The notes: generated by a model not told the origin, from the letters alone. A stretch of DNA of 64,000 nt from Candidatus Sericytochromatia bacterium S15B-MN24 CBMW_12 (GCA_002083825.1 DAZV01000036.1:39934-103933); one strand, 5' to 3'. Positions 25,072 to 33,998 are shown, numbered from the stretch's first letter. Program-made: numbers and translations.

Positions 25072-25998
25072 ATGACCAAACGCCCTTCTCAGGCCCTTCC
25101 CATCATCTGGGGAAGCATCTTACTCGCCAGCTGTCTTGCGCTGGTCACGCTGTGGAACATCGTGATCGTGACGGACTACTTCCGTTTCAAGCAGTTGTCC
25201 GGGCAGCCCTCCTTCGGCGCTGCCCGCTGGTGGATTCTGGCGATAGGATGCGTCCTTTTCGTCGCCATCATGGCGGGCCTGGTCGTCTTCGTGGTGATGC
25301 TGGTCCGGCAGATCAGGACCAATCAGGCGCAGCAGAACTTCATCGATGCGGTCACCCATGAGCTGAAGACGCCGCTGACGTCCCTGAAACTTCACCTGCA
25401 GACGCTTCAGATGGGACGCGTCCCGCTGGCGAAGCACGGAGCGTTTCACGACACGATGCTCCAGGACGTGGCTCGCCTGGATATGCTGGTGGATCATGTC
25501 CTGGATGCGGCGCGATCGGAAGGTCGGCGCCGGGATGTTCTTCTCGTTCCGGTGTCGGTTCTTGCGAGCATGAAGGAGGCGATCGCCGTCGTTGCCGGAC
25601 GCTACGGCTTCGATCCCGCCGACGTCAATGTCGAGGGGCCTGCCTGCGTGGTCATCGCCGAGCCGCATGCCCTGAACCTGGTCCTCGTCAATCTTCTCGA
25701 CAACGCGGCGAAGTACGCCGGCCCCTCCCCGAGGATCTGGGTCGAGATCGTTCCCGTGGCCAAAATGGTCGAGATCCGGATCCACGATAACGGAATCGGA
25801 ATAGCGAGCGGTCAGCTTCGGCGCATCTTTCAGCGCTTTTACCGCGTGGGGAACGAGATCACCCGTTTGCGTCAGGGGACGGGGCTCGGGCTCTATATCG
25901 TCAGGGAGACCCTTTCCCGGATGCGAGGAAAGGTCGAGGCGCGGAGCGAAGGCGAGAGTAGAGGCAGCACCTTCATCGTGCGTTTACCAGGAGGCTAG
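25072..25998 (+). CDS. Membrane sensor histidine kinase
   Basis: 308 residues. Two membrane helices (about 10-33 and 53-79) flank a very short extracytoplasmic loop of about 20 residues, so it probably senses a membrane or intracellular cue. The HisKA motif FIDAVTHELKTPLTSLKLHL places the phospho-His at 96. HATPase boxes are NLLDNAAKY, DNGIGI, the F-box IFQRFYR and GTGLGLYIV. It lacks HAMP or PAS domains. The response regulator begins two bases after its stop, forming a two-component pair. Confidence 0.93.
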   Translation: MTKRPSQALPIIWGSILLASCLALVTLWNIVIVTDYFRFKQLSGQPSFGAARWWILAIGCVLFVAIMAGLVVFVVMLVRQIRTNQAQQNFIDAVTHELKTPLTSLKLHLQTLQMGRVPLAKHGAFHDTMLQDVARLDMLVDHVLDAARSEGRRRDVLLVPVSVLASMKEAIAVVAGRYGFDPADVNVEGPACVVIAEPHALNLVLVNLLDNAAKYAGPSPRIWVEIVPVAKMVEIRIHDNGIGIASGQLRRIFQRFYRVGNEITRLRQGTGLGLYIVRETLSRMRGKVEARSEGESRGSTFIVRLPGG

Positions 25999-25999
25999 C

Positions 26000-26695
26000 G
26001 TGGCCATCATCCTTATTGTCGAAGACGAAGCCAATATCGCCGCGGGTCTTCAGTTCAACCTGGAGCTCGAAGGGCATCAGGTCGAGATCGCCACGGACGG
26101 CCTCGTTGCCAAGCGCCTGCTCATCGAGGAGGCGCGATCCTACGATCTGGTCATCCTCGATCTCATGCTTCCTCATGTGAGCGGCTTCGAGCTCTGTCGC
26201 GCCATCCGACGTAAGTCGAACACCATGCCGATCCTGATGCTCACCGCGAAGCGCGAGGATCCCGACAAGGTCTACGGACTGAGGGTGGGGGCGGACGACT
26301 ACGTCACCAAGCCTTTCAATCTCGAAGAGCTCTTGGCCCGCATCGATGCGATTCTTCGCCGCAAGGGCTGGAGCACTCCCGCGCCGGCCCAGCACGACGT
26401 CATGAGCTTCGGGGAGGTCTTCATCGACTTCGACACCTTTCAAGCGACCGTCGGGGGAGCGGAGGTCAAGCTGACTCCTATCGAATTCGGTCTCTTGCGG
26501 GCCTTTCGAGACAACGAGGGATTGGTCATGAGCCGCGATCAGCTGCTCGAAGCGGTCTGGGGCTGGCAAAACCCAGCCTCCACGCGGACGGTCGATAATT
26601 TCATCTTGCGCTTGCGCCGAACCCTGGAGCCCGTTCCTTCCGCCCCAAAGCATATCCTCTCGATCCGCGGGGCCGGCTACAAGTTCGTTCGCTGA
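26000..26695 (+). CDS. OmpR/PhoB-family response regulator
   Basis: 231 residues. The receiver domain has Asp9/Glu10 in VEDE, the phospho-acceptor Asp54 in LVILDLMLP, and the Thr and Lys of LTAKR and TKPF. A winged-helix DNA-binding domain follows (LTPIEFGLLRAF...GLVMSRDQLLEAVWGW...RTVDNFILRLRRTLE...ILSIRGAGYKFVR). Start GTG 26000 has GGAGG five to nine bases upstream, within the end of the kinase gene. Target genes are unknown; the following GGDEF-PilZ gene has a separate leader. Confidence 0.94.
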   Translation: MAIILIVEDEANIAAGLQFNLELEGHQVEIATDGLVAKRLLIEEARSYDLVILDLMLPHVSGFELCRAIRRKSNTMPILMLTAKREDPDKVYGLRVGADDYVTKPFNLEELLARIDAILRRKGWSTPAPAQHDVMSFGEVFIDFDTFQATVGGAEVKLTPIEFGLLRAFRDNEGLVMSRDQLLEAVWGWQNPASTRTVDNFILRLRRTLEPVPSAPKHILSIRGAGYKFVR

Positions 26696-26819
26696 CCCTA
26701 CTCGACCCCTTGTTTCTGTTCCCGACGCCTCTATCGCCCGCGACACCGTCTTGAAAGATCGTTGCGATCTGTTAAGATGCTCCTGCTTGATTGGTCGATG
26801 AGGGAGGGGATGCGCGTCG

Positions 26820-28025
26820 ATGCTGACAGGATTCATCGCGAGCTTGGCCATTGGCGGCCTCGGGGGGTACCTCCTCGGGCGTCGCCGAGGGCGCGATGCG
26901 CTCCCTAATCAAGCGAAATTGCCCCCCCCGCGTCTGGTCGAGGGGAGCGCCGCGCCGACCGTCGAGGAAGAGATTTCCTGCGCCATGCGACAAGGGCCTC
27001 CGCTGACGATCATCTACCTGGCATGGGTGCGGAATGAGGCCGATGATGCGACGTTCCGGCTGATCGAATCGCTCTTGGCGCGACTGGTCAGGCCCTACGA
27101 CACGATCGTGCCGCTTGGCGAGGGCGGTTTCGCGCTGGTTCTTCCTCAAGTGGGGGAAGCGGCAGCCGACTCGGTCGCTTCGCGCTTGATTCAGGATCTG
27201 GCGCTGCTGACCTCGGTCCAGTTGAGATCGAGTGAAACCTTGCTGCCTCGGATATCATTGCACGCTCCGGTTAACGTGAAGCGCCTGTTGGATGCTGCCC
27301 GCGAGGCCGCCGAGCTGGGACCGCCTTGGCGCGGGGATCGCGGCTTGTCGCTGAAACTAGGGATGGCCGTCATGGAACGTCCGCAATTCTGCCTGCTAGG
27401 CCCGCTAGCCCCCGGAGTCATCCTGCGCCTCCAGTCGGCACCATGCGGGGATCCCCCGCGGATCCCCGCCGCGGGATCCGAACCGTTCCGGACCTCGGCG
27501 TACGCGTGTCGTTCATCGAGCGAGCTCAGCGTAACCAGGCTCGATGAGGCGGGGCTTCACGGCAAGTTGCTGGATCCCTTCTCTCCGCCTCTTGGGGCGG
27601 TCTGCCAGATCATCCGGGAGGAAGGGCAGGCCTGGTTGCGAGCCGAGGCCGAAGTCCGGTTCGTTGCCGGGGGCGAACTCGGAGTAAGGCTGCCGAGCAT
27701 GGTATACCGCTTACCTCGTCGCCAAGCAGAGCGCTTCCGCATGCGCCTGCCCGTTCAGCTGGCAGACCTGGAAGGCTTCACGTTGAATGTGAGCGCCGAG
27801 GGGTTTCGTGCGGTATTCCCGCTGCGCGTCTTTTCACCAGGGCAGGTTCTCGACGGCATGCTCACGCTGCCCGAAGGCCGACAACCGATTCGCGCGGAGG
27901 TCATCAAGGTCCGTTCGGCCGATGATGCCGAGGGCATGATCGTCGGTTGTCGCTTTGCCACCGTCGATGCCAGCGTGCAACTGGCCCTGACCCGGTTACT
28001 GAGCCAGCCCCCGGGGATCGGGTAG
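26820..28025 (+). CDS. Membrane-anchored degenerate GGDEF plus PilZ protein
   Basis: 401 residues. An N-terminal helix with a glycine-rich end (FIASLAIGGLGGYLLGRRRG) anchors it. Residues about 50-180 look like a diguanylate-cyclase fold whose signature reads LGEGGFALVLP, not GG(D/E)EF, so it is likely inactive. The C-terminal third is PilZ-like: RRQAERFRMRLPVQL gives the arginines and LNVSAEGFRAVF stands for the D/NxSxxG motif. It is therefore a candidate c-di-GMP effector, not a synthase. Domain calls rest on motifs read by eye; the middle region (185-260) is unassigned. Confidence 0.7.
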   Translation: MLTGFIASLAIGGLGGYLLGRRRGRDALPNQAKLPPPRLVEGSAAPTVEEEISCAMRQGPPLTIIYLAWVRNEADDATFRLIESLLARLVRPYDTIVPLGEGGFALVLPQVGEAAADSVASRLIQDLALLTSVQLRSSETLLPRISLHAPVNVKRLLDAAREAAELGPPWRGDRGLSLKLGMAVMERPQFCLLGPLAPGVILRLQSAPCGDPPRIPAAGSEPFRTSAYACRSSSELSVTRLDEAGLHGKLLDPFSPPLGAVCQIIREEGQAWLRAEAEVRFVAGGELGVRLPSMVYRLPRRQAERFRMRLPVQLADLEGFTLNVSAEGFRAVFPLRVFSPGQVLDGMLTLPEGRQPIRAEVIKVRSADDAEGMIVGCRFATVDASVQLALTRLLSQPPGIG

Positions 28026-28034
28026 GCATGCTGA

Positions 28035-28054
28035 CACGCCCCTCAGCGGGCGTG
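28035..28054 (+). terminator. Hairpin after the GGDEF-PilZ gene
   Basis: CACGCCC/GGGCGTG with a six-base loop, nine bases after the stop. No T-run follows, so this is a modest terminator or a transcript-end hairpin. Confidence 0.45.
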
Positions 28055-28149
28055 GCGGACGGCTTCGCTTATGGGTCTTGCTCTTCGGATCAAGGCCTTC
28101 GTTTACATTAGTTCAAGACAGCGTAAAGGCCCGCAACCTCTCACTATTT

Positions 28150-28272
28150 TCGAATCGAACGGTCCCAGATCCCATGCCTGAGCGGTGTTGGGCTTTTTGG
28201 CGCCGGGTAAGCCCAGGTGGGACCGCCGTTGCCGGACTGCGGCGGCCACTATGAGTTAGTTACCAGATTCGA
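28150..28272 (+). ncRNA. Candidate structured RNA leader of the subtilisin gene
   Basis: Nested perfect helices: TCGAATC (28150-28156) with GATTCGA (28266-28272); CGGTCCCA (28160-28167) with TGGGACCG (28218-28225); TGGGCTT (28189-28195) with AAGCCCA (28209-28215); and a GCCG/CGGC stem inside 28225-28246. The outermost helix ends within the GAGG ribosome site of the gene starting at 28283 and could extend by two wobble pairs over its GG. That geometry fits translational control by a riboswitch or a protein-binding leader. It does not match the classes I know (c-di-GMP-I, c-di-AMP, cobalamin, TPP, ZTP). Confidence 0.4.
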
Positions 28273-28282
28273 GGTGTCTTAG

Positions 28283-30082
28283 ATGTTCTTGCGAAATACC
28301 CGCCCGATCAAGGCGATCGGCTCGTTGCTGGCCTTGTCGTGGCTTGTCGGCTGCGGTCAGATGCCCCTCTCCACCACGACGACGCCGGCCCAACCCGAAG
28401 TGACCTGGCTGGCTCCACCGGCTCCCGAGGAGTCCTATCGGCCGGGGCAGGTCGTGGTCAAGATGAAGAACGGCTACGCGACCCAGGCCGTGTCGGGTAT
28501 GCCGCACATTCAAGCCATCTCCGGAATGGCGGGGGCTGGGGTCTATGCCACCCAAGAGGGAGAATCCGTCCAATCTGCCGTTCAGCGCCTGCAGCGGATG
28601 CCGGGAGTCGAGATCGCCGAGCCGAACTACATTTACCGGGCGACAGCGACGACCAACGATCCCATGCTCGGTCAGCTCTGGGGTCATACCAAGATCGGTG
28701 CGCCGAGCGCATGGGATCAGTCGCAGGGTTCGAACGTGCTCGTGGCGGTCGTTGACACGGGGGTCGACTACAACCATCCCGATCTACAGGGGCGGATCAT
28801 CAAAGGACCCGACTTTGCGAACAACGACTCCGACCCCATGGATGACCAGGGTCACGGAACCCATGTCGCCGGGACGATAGCGGCGACCGCCAACAATGCC
28901 GCGGGGATTGCGGGCATCGCTTACAACTCCAAGGTCATCGCCATCAAGGTGCTGGGTGGGGACGGATCGGGCGATACCTCCAAGATTGCCAACGGCATCC
29001 TGAAGGCTGCCGAGATGGGCGCCAAGGTGATCAACCTCAGTCTGGGAGGCCCACAGGCTTCCAGCGTTCTCAAGTCAGCCGTCGACAAGGCGACCCAGCA
29101 GGGAGCGCTGGTGGTGGTGGCTTCGGGCAACGAGAGCACGTCGAGCCCATCCTATCCCGCTGCTTACCCGAATGCGCTCTCGGTTGGTTCCACCACGACG
29201 TCGGATTCTCGCTCGAACTTCTCCAACTACGGAAGCACCGTGGACATCGCCGCGCCGGGCTCGGACATCCTCTCGACGACCGAGAGGACCTACAAGAAAC
29301 TCTCGGGAACGTCGATGGCCTCGCCGCACGTGGCGGCCGGCGCGGCTGTCCTCCTGGGAAAGAATGCGTCGCTGACCAGCGCGCGGCTCCGGGAGATCCT
29401 GAGCTCAACGGGGGATTCGGCATCGGGGTTCAGCAACTCGGCCGTCAAGCGGATGAACCTGGTCAAGGCACTGGCTGCCGTCGACTCGAACGGCGCTCCC
29501 TCCCCCAATCCCACGGATAGTCAGAGTCCCTCGGTCCCCTCAGGGTTGAAGGCACTGGCCGCATCGAGCACCCAGGTTCAGCTGAACTGGAATGCGTCCT
29601 CGGATAACGTGGCGGTATCGGGGTATCGGGTCTATCGTAACGGCCAGCAGATCGGAACGACCGCCGGAACCTCCTATGCGGATTCGGGGCTGGCAGCCGG
29701 CGCGGCCTTCGCGTACACGGTCACATCGGTAGACGCTGCCGGGAACGTCTCCGCGCAATCCGCTCCGGCGAACATCACGACCCCAAGCGCGGAATCCGAG
29801 CTTACGATCTCGGACGTCTACCTCAAGGGGATGGATGCGAACTCGGCGACCATCGCCTGGAGCACTTCCCATCCCGCGACCGGTCAGGTCGATTACGCAT
29901 CGAGTGCTTACTACTACCAGGGGTACTGGTGGACGTCCAAGCACCCGGGAATGTTGGCCGCCCATGCCGTCACGCTCGCCGGATTGAAGCCTGGAACGAT
30001 CTACTACCTGAAGCTCATGTCGACCGATAGCTCGGGAACGAAGGCGACTGCCGGCCTCTACGGAATCAAGACTCCAAGCTAG
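28283..30082 (+). CDS. Subtilisin-family serine protease lipoprotein with two C-terminal Fn3-like domains
   Basis: 599 residues. The signal peptide ends in the lipobox LVGC (Cys24). A propeptide-like region follows (about 50-120, I9-type: YRPGQVVVKMKNG...VEIAEPNYIYRA). The S8 catalytic triad is Asp158 (AVVDTGVDYNHPDL), His191 (DDQGHGTHVAG) and Ser344 (SGTSMASPH), with oxyanion Asn283. After a Ser/Pro linker come two fibronectin-III-like domains (about 420-500 and 505-599). It is a secreted or outer-surface protease probably used for nutrient breakdown or envelope processing. Its 5' leader is unusually structured. A bidirectional hairpin follows. Confidence 0.93.
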   Translation: MFLRNTRPIKAIGSLLALSWLVGCGQMPLSTTTTPAQPEVTWLAPPAPEESYRPGQVVVKMKNGYATQAVSGMPHIQAISGMAGAGVYATQEGESVQSAVQRLQRMPGVEIAEPNYIYRATATTNDPMLGQLWGHTKIGAPSAWDQSQGSNVLVAVVDTGVDYNHPDLQGRIIKGPDFANNDSDPMDDQGHGTHVAGTIAATANNAAGIAGIAYNSKVIAIKVLGGDGSGDTSKIANGILKAAEMGAKVINLSLGGPQASSVLKSAVDKATQQGALVVVASGNESTSSPSYPAAYPNALSVGSTTTSDSRSNFSNYGSTVDIAAPGSDILSTTERTYKKLSGTSMASPHVAAGAAVLLGKNASLTSARLREILSSTGDSASGFSNSAVKRMNLVKALAAVDSNGAPSPNPTDSQSPSVPSGLKALAASSTQVQLNWNASSDNVAVSGYRVYRNGQQIGTTAGTSYADSGLAAGAAFAYTVTSVDAAGNVSAQSAPANITTPSAESELTISDVYLKGMDANSATIAWSTSHPATGQVDYASSAYYYQGYWWTSKHPGMLAAHAVTLAGLKPGTIYYLKLMSTDSSGTKATAGLYGIKTPS

Positions 30083-30091
30083 ATGTAGAGC

Positions 30092-30124
30092 GAACCCCCG
30101 CGAGCCATGTGCCCGCGGGGGTTC
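30092..30124. terminator. Shared hairpin between convergent genes
   Basis: GAACCCCCGCG (30092-30102) and CGCGGGGGTTC (30114-30124) form a perfect 11-bp stem with an 11-base loop. It lies between the protease stop and that of the minus-strand lipoprotein and could end both transcripts. No T-run on either side. Confidence 0.65.
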
Positions 30125-30131
30125 ACCGTGA

Positions 30132-30905
30132 CTAGCGCAGGGCTTTACGCAAGGAGTCCATGGCCCGGGACTGGGCTGAGGTTCGGGGTAGTGCAGACAG
30201 CCGATCGAGAAGCGCACGGGCCGCGCTCGTGTCCCCTTCTTCAATTCGAGCACGCGCGCGAACTAGACCCTGATCGATTGCTTTCGGGCTCCATTCGGCG
30301 AGCAGGGCGTTGGCCTTCGGCAGCCAATCCGGATCGCGGATGACCTGGAGGGCTAAGGCCGCTTCGAGGTAAAGATCCTTCGCGGCGAGATCGTAAGCGC
30401 GATAGATGGTTGCCTCGGGATTCGAAACGGGTGCTGGGACGGGGGAAGCCGCGATGACCGGACTCGGCGCGGGTCCTGGAATGGGCACTGGCACCGGAGC
30501 CAGCGAAGGTGCCGGCAAAGGCGATGCGGCAGGCTTGAAAGCGGCTGGGGGCGCTCGATGGGGATCTGGGGCAGGGACGCGAACGACCGCACTCAACGTA
30601 TGCGTTCGGGAACCCGCCTTGAAACTGGCGCGGATGGTGCCGGGGCCCGTTCCCTTGACCGCGAAGCGTCCCGGTTCGTCGGTGGCCTGGAGAGCGCCGT
30701 CGAAGCTCCACTGGACGTCGGAAGCGTTGAGCAAGACATTCCGGGTCACTTCCTTGATGACGGCCCGATGCGTCGTTCGCTCGGGAAGACGATTGCCTTC
30801 CTGGATGTCGTCGACGTAGAGTCCGAACCTGAGGTCCTGGTGGGCGCAACCCATCAGGAGCAGAAGGGGAAGGATGAGCAGGCCGCGCTTCCGAAGGGGG
30901 CTCAC
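30132..30905 (-). CDS. Lipoprotein with Pro/Ala-rich linker, function unknown
   Basis: 257 residues. A lipoprotein signal (LLILPLLLLMGC) is followed by a beta-rich domain (residues about 25-110, Ig-like: SDVQWSFDGALQATDEPGRFAVKGTGPGTIRASF). A long PAP/SPVP linker comes next (115-160), then a helical TPR-like end (AKDLYLEAALALQVIRD...ARIEEGDTSAARALLDRLSALP). The GTG start overlaps the stop of the gene upstream as GTGA. It likely resides at the outer membrane or periplasmic face. No named family recognised. Confidence 0.75.
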   Translation of the reverse strand: MSPLRKRGLLILPLLLLMGCAHQDLRFGLYVDDIQEGNRLPERTTHRAVIKEVTRNVLLNASDVQWSFDGALQATDEPGRFAVKGTGPGTIRASFKAGSRTHTLSAVVRVPAPDPHRAPPAAFKPAASPLPAPSLAPVPVPIPGPAPSPVIAASPVPAPVSNPEATIYRAYDLAAKDLYLEAALALQVIRDPDWLPKANALLAEWSPKAIDQGLVRARARIEEGDTSAARALLDRLSALPRTSAQSRAMDSLRKALR

Positions 30906-31366
30906 CTGGCTGCCCTCGCAGGTGCGCTGCGGACGATGGGACCCGCGCGCTCGAAGGGGGGCTGCTGGGACTGGAGGCCATTATAAGCATCCAGGGTTCC
31001 CAAGGCTCCGCCGACAAGCCAGGCCAAACCCGCTGCATTGAGCATGATGAGCGCGTTGCTTTCGTCGGTAATGAAGTCCTCGGGCCAGAAAATTTGCCTC
31101 AGGACCACGTAGGCGCCGGCGCCGAGAGCAGCCGAGCCGCCAAGGTAGGCGCTGGCCTTGAGGGGGTCTCCGAGGTAGAGCTGAGCCGCGCCGGGAGCCA
31201 ACAAACCGAGGCCCGCGGCCTCTACCGGCGGGAGCGAGAGCCGAATTTCAACGGGGAGGTTTTGCGCGTCGGTGAGCGGCCGAAGTTCTCCCACCGCTCC
31301 CGCAGGGAGCGTGAACAGGGAGATGAGCATGGTCGCAAGGTAAGCGATTCGGCGCATAAACTGCAT
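30902..31366 (-). CDS. Exported small membrane protein of unknown function
   Basis: 154 residues: an N-terminal signal (RRIAYLATMLISLFTLPAGAVGEL), then two or three hydrophobic glycine/alanine-rich segments (GLLAPGAAQLYLGDPLKASAYLGGSAALGAGAYVVLR; ALIMLNAAGLAWLVGGALGTLDAYNG). GAAQLYLGDPLKA resembles small integral membrane proteins (DUF5683-like) that accompany surface systems, an uncertain likeness. It is coupled to the lipoprotein downstream by GTGA, implying a joint envelope function. ATG 31357 is an alternative start. Confidence 0.65.
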   Translation of the reverse strand: MQFMRRIAYLATMLISLFTLPAGAVGELRPLTDAQNLPVEIRLSLPPVEAAGLGLLAPGAAQLYLGDPLKASAYLGGSAALGAGAYVVLRQIFWPEDFITDESNALIMLNAAGLAWLVGGALGTLDAYNGLQSQQPPFERAGPIVRSAPARAAR

Positions 31367-31461
31367 GTTAGCGTGGTTTCCGCAGGCTGGCAAGGGGGCT
31401 ATGAATCTGATAGACTGTTGTCCCGAGCCTCTCGGGGCCTTTGTCATGGATGGAGTCACCT

Positions 31462-32643
31462 ATGGATCAGGAGAACGACTTGTTCGCCATTACCCGAGCC
31501 CGTATTCACCCCATCGTGGGGCCGGTCATCGCGTCAGGAACCGTTTTGGTTTCGGAGGGGAAGATCCGGGAGATCGGTCCCGAGGTGGTGCTGCCCGAAG
31601 GCTGCCAGGTGATCGACGCACAGGGAGCGACCTTGGTTCCGGGTTTCATCGACGCGCATTGCCATGTCGGCCTCTGGGAAGAGGGGATCAAGTTCGAGGG
31701 GGATGACGGCAACGAGATGACCGATCCCATCACCCCCCATATGCGCGCGCTCGACGGTATCAACCCCCTGGACATGGGCTTCGAGGACGCGCGCTCGGCG
31801 GGCGTGACCACGATCTTCGTGCTTCCGGGCTCGGCGAACGTCATCGGTGGCCAGCCGGTCTGCCTCAAGACCGCGGGAATCGACATCGACGCCATGACCG
31901 TCCGCCATCCAGCCGGACTCAAGGTAGCCTTCGGGGAAAACCCGAAACGCGTCTACCAGGCCAAGAGCAAGATGCCTTCGACCCGCATGGGGATAGCGGC
32001 GCTCATGCGCCAGACCTTCGTGGACGCCCAGACCTACGCTCGGAAGGTCGAGCGCGCGAAGGAGTCCGGAGAGCCGGGACCGGATCGCGATCTCCGGATG
32101 GAGGCGGTTTCCCTTTCGCTCGCTCGTCGGGTTCCGATGCGAGCGCATGCCCACCGAACCGATGATATCCTGACGGCCATCCGAATTGCCGAGGAGTTCA
32201 ACCTTGATCTGGTGGTGGAACATTGCACCGAAGGCCACAAGATTGCGCCCCTGCTGGCGGAAAAAGGGGTCAGGGCCGTCGTGGGACCCTCGCTCTCCTG
32301 CCGTTCGAAGGTGGAGCTGCGCGAGCGGAACTACGAAACCGCGGCGATTCTCCAGCAGGCCGGGGTCATGGTGGCCATCATGACCGATCATCCGGTCGTA
32401 CCCATTCATCATCTCACCCTCTGCGCGGCCCTCGCCGCCAAGGCAGGGATGGGCCGCGAAGCGGCCCTGGAAGCCATCACCTTGAATGCCGCCCGGATCT
32501 GCGGAGTGGACCATCGGGTGGGTTCCCTGGAACCAGGGAAGGATGCGGATATGGTTCTACTCAGCGGCCATCCTTTTGACATCGAGACGAACGTCCTCAA
32601 TACCTGGATTGACGGCGTGGTGGTCTACCAGCGCACGAGATGA
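31462..32643 (+). CDS. Amidohydrolase (imidazolonepropionase/adenine-deaminase-like superfamily)
   Basis: 393 residues of the metal-dependent amidohydrolase superfamily. The first metal motif is GFIDAHCHVGLWE. A second metal His is in MRAHAHRTDDI, another in VVEHCTEGHKI, and the metal Asp is in AIMTDHPVVP. A small N-terminal beta domain (ITRARIHPIVG...VLVSEGKIREIG) and the closing PGKDADMVLL are typical of cytosolic imidazolonepropionase-like hydrolases. The substrate is unknown. GGAG seven bases upstream supports ATG 31462. Its stop overlaps the LCP gene start (ATGA). Confidence 0.87.
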   Translation: MDQENDLFAITRARIHPIVGPVIASGTVLVSEGKIREIGPEVVLPEGCQVIDAQGATLVPGFIDAHCHVGLWEEGIKFEGDDGNEMTDPITPHMRALDGINPLDMGFEDARSAGVTTIFVLPGSANVIGGQPVCLKTAGIDIDAMTVRHPAGLKVAFGENPKRVYQAKSKMPSTRMGIAALMRQTFVDAQTYARKVERAKESGEPGPDRDLRMEAVSLSLARRVPMRAHAHRTDDILTAIRIAEEFNLDLVVEHCTEGHKIAPLLAEKGVRAVVGPSLSCRSKVELRERNYETAAILQQAGVMVAIMTDHPVVPIHHLTLCAALAAKAGMGREAALEAITLNAARICGVDHRVGSLEPGKDADMVLLSGHPFDIETNVLNTWIDGVVVYQRTR

Positions 32644-33983
32644 GCATTCAATCGACACCCCCCAAAAAAAACGCCAATCGCTCCCCCAAGCCCGCAAAGG
32701 GCCGCTGGGGCCTCTTCTTCGCCACTGGGTGCTTGGTCTTTGCCTTGCTCGGCGCTGGAACGGCCTTTGGCCTCAGGGAAGCCGGCTTGATTCCTGCGGC
32801 TCCGTCGGATCTGAAACTCGGCGACATCCCGCAAGTGTTCACCCGGATCGAGCGCACCAATATTTTGATTTTGGGTGCGGATGTCGAGTACTCCCGAGGA
32901 GGGCGGATCCTGCCGGCGCGTTCCGACACGATCCTCGTGGCATCGCTGGATCCCGACTCGAAGCGGGTGAACGTCATGTCGATCCCTCGCGACACGCGGG
33001 TGCACATCCCGGGGCGTCGTGGCCACGACAAGATCAACGCGGCTCTGGCCTACGGCGGAGCGGTGCTGACCGCGCAGACGGTCTCGGACTTCCTGCAGGT
33101 GCCCATCCACCACTGGGTCCTGGTCAAGCTCGACGGGGTCGAGAACTTGGTGGATGCGCTTGGCGGCGTATCGATCGACATCGAGCGAAACATGCATTAC
33201 TTCGATCGGGCCGGCGGCCTGAGGATTTCGCTCAAGAAGGGACCTCAGAACCTGGACGGTGAGAAAGCGCATCAGTACATTCGTTTCCGTCACGACGCCT
33301 ACGGGGATATCGGTCGGGTCCAGAGGCAGCAGCGATTCATGCAGGCGCTTTCCGAGAAGCTTCTTGATCCCTTGACGTTGCCCCGGCTGCCGCAGGTGAT
33401 CGAGGTGGCTCAGTCGAACGTGGAGACGTCGATGTCTACGGCGCAGATGCTTCAGTACGCAGCCTGGGCGAAGGGTCTGGACATGGCCTCGGTGCGCATG
33501 GTGATGGTGCCGGGGGCGTTTTCGGGGGACCAGTACGCGGCGAGCTATTGGCTTCCGGACGTGGGTGAGGCGCGGCGGATCGCCAGGTCGATGCTGACGG
33601 ATGACCACGCACCGCAGAATTCCACGGCGGTGACCATGGGGGCGACGGTCTCGGCGGAGGTCAAGCGGGCGACCCGGATCACGGTCCTGAACGGGACGGG
33701 ACGCCCCGGCATCGCCAACGAGGCGGCCCATTTGCTGCGTTCGGATGGTTGGACGGTCTGGACGGTGTCGACGCATGGGAGTTCGGACGTGGCGCGAACC
33801 CAGGTCATCTCCCAGAAGGGGGATGACGGGCTGGTCGGGGCTATTGCCCACGCCCTGGGAGTTCAGGCGGAATCCGTCTCGGCGAGCGTGGGGGACATCC
33901 AGACCGACTTCACGGTCTTGCTGGGGCAGGATTTCCTCGAGGCGATGCGTAGCCCCAGCGGGAGCCGCGCTCCGGAGCGCTGA
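32640..33983 (+). CDS. LytR-CpsA-Psr family protein with C-terminal LytR_C domain
   Basis: 447 residues: cytoplasmic basic tail, one membrane helix (about 23-45), an LCP domain (NILILGADV, RSDTILVASLDP, NVMSIPRDTRVHIPG, KINAALAYGG, IRFRHDAYGDIGRVQRQQ) and a LytR_C domain (RITVLNGTGRPGIANEAAHLL). LCP enzymes attach glycopolymers from undecaprenyl-pyrophosphate carriers to peptidoglycan or other acceptors; the Arg/Asp residues that bind the pyrophosphate are intact. It overlaps the amidohydrolase stop. C6-A8 homopolymers at 32658-32671, codons 7-11, are a possible slippage site. The palindrome GCGCTCCGGAGCGC lies just before the stop. Confidence 0.92.
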   Translation: MSIQSTPPKKNANRSPKPAKGRWGLFFATGCLVFALLGAGTAFGLREAGLIPAAPSDLKLGDIPQVFTRIERTNILILGADVEYSRGGRILPARSDTILVASLDPDSKRVNVMSIPRDTRVHIPGRRGHDKINAALAYGGAVLTAQTVSDFLQVPIHHWVLVKLDGVENLVDALGGVSIDIERNMHYFDRAGGLRISLKKGPQNLDGEKAHQYIRFRHDAYGDIGRVQRQQRFMQALSEKLLDPLTLPRLPQVIEVAQSNVETSMSTAQMLQYAAWAKGLDMASVRMVMVPGAFSGDQYAASYWLPDVGEARRIARSMLTDDHAPQNSTAVTMGATVSAEVKRATRITVLNGTGRPGIANEAAHLLRSDGWTVWTVSTHGSSDVARTQVISQKGDDGLVGAIAHALGVQAESVSASVGDIQTDFTVLLGQDFLEAMRSPSGSRAPER

Positions 33984-33998
33984 GCGCGGGCCCTTTGT

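Noticed and set aside
28085..28272. Known c-di-GMP, c-di-AMP, cobalamin or ZTP riboswitch upstream of the protease
   Set aside because: None of the conserved cores of these classes could be found on either strand; only the general fold is reported.
33967..33980. 14-bp palindrome GCGCTCCGGAGCGC at the end of the LCP gene
   Set aside because: It is inside the coding sequence and too short to stand as a terminator; mentioned only with the gene.
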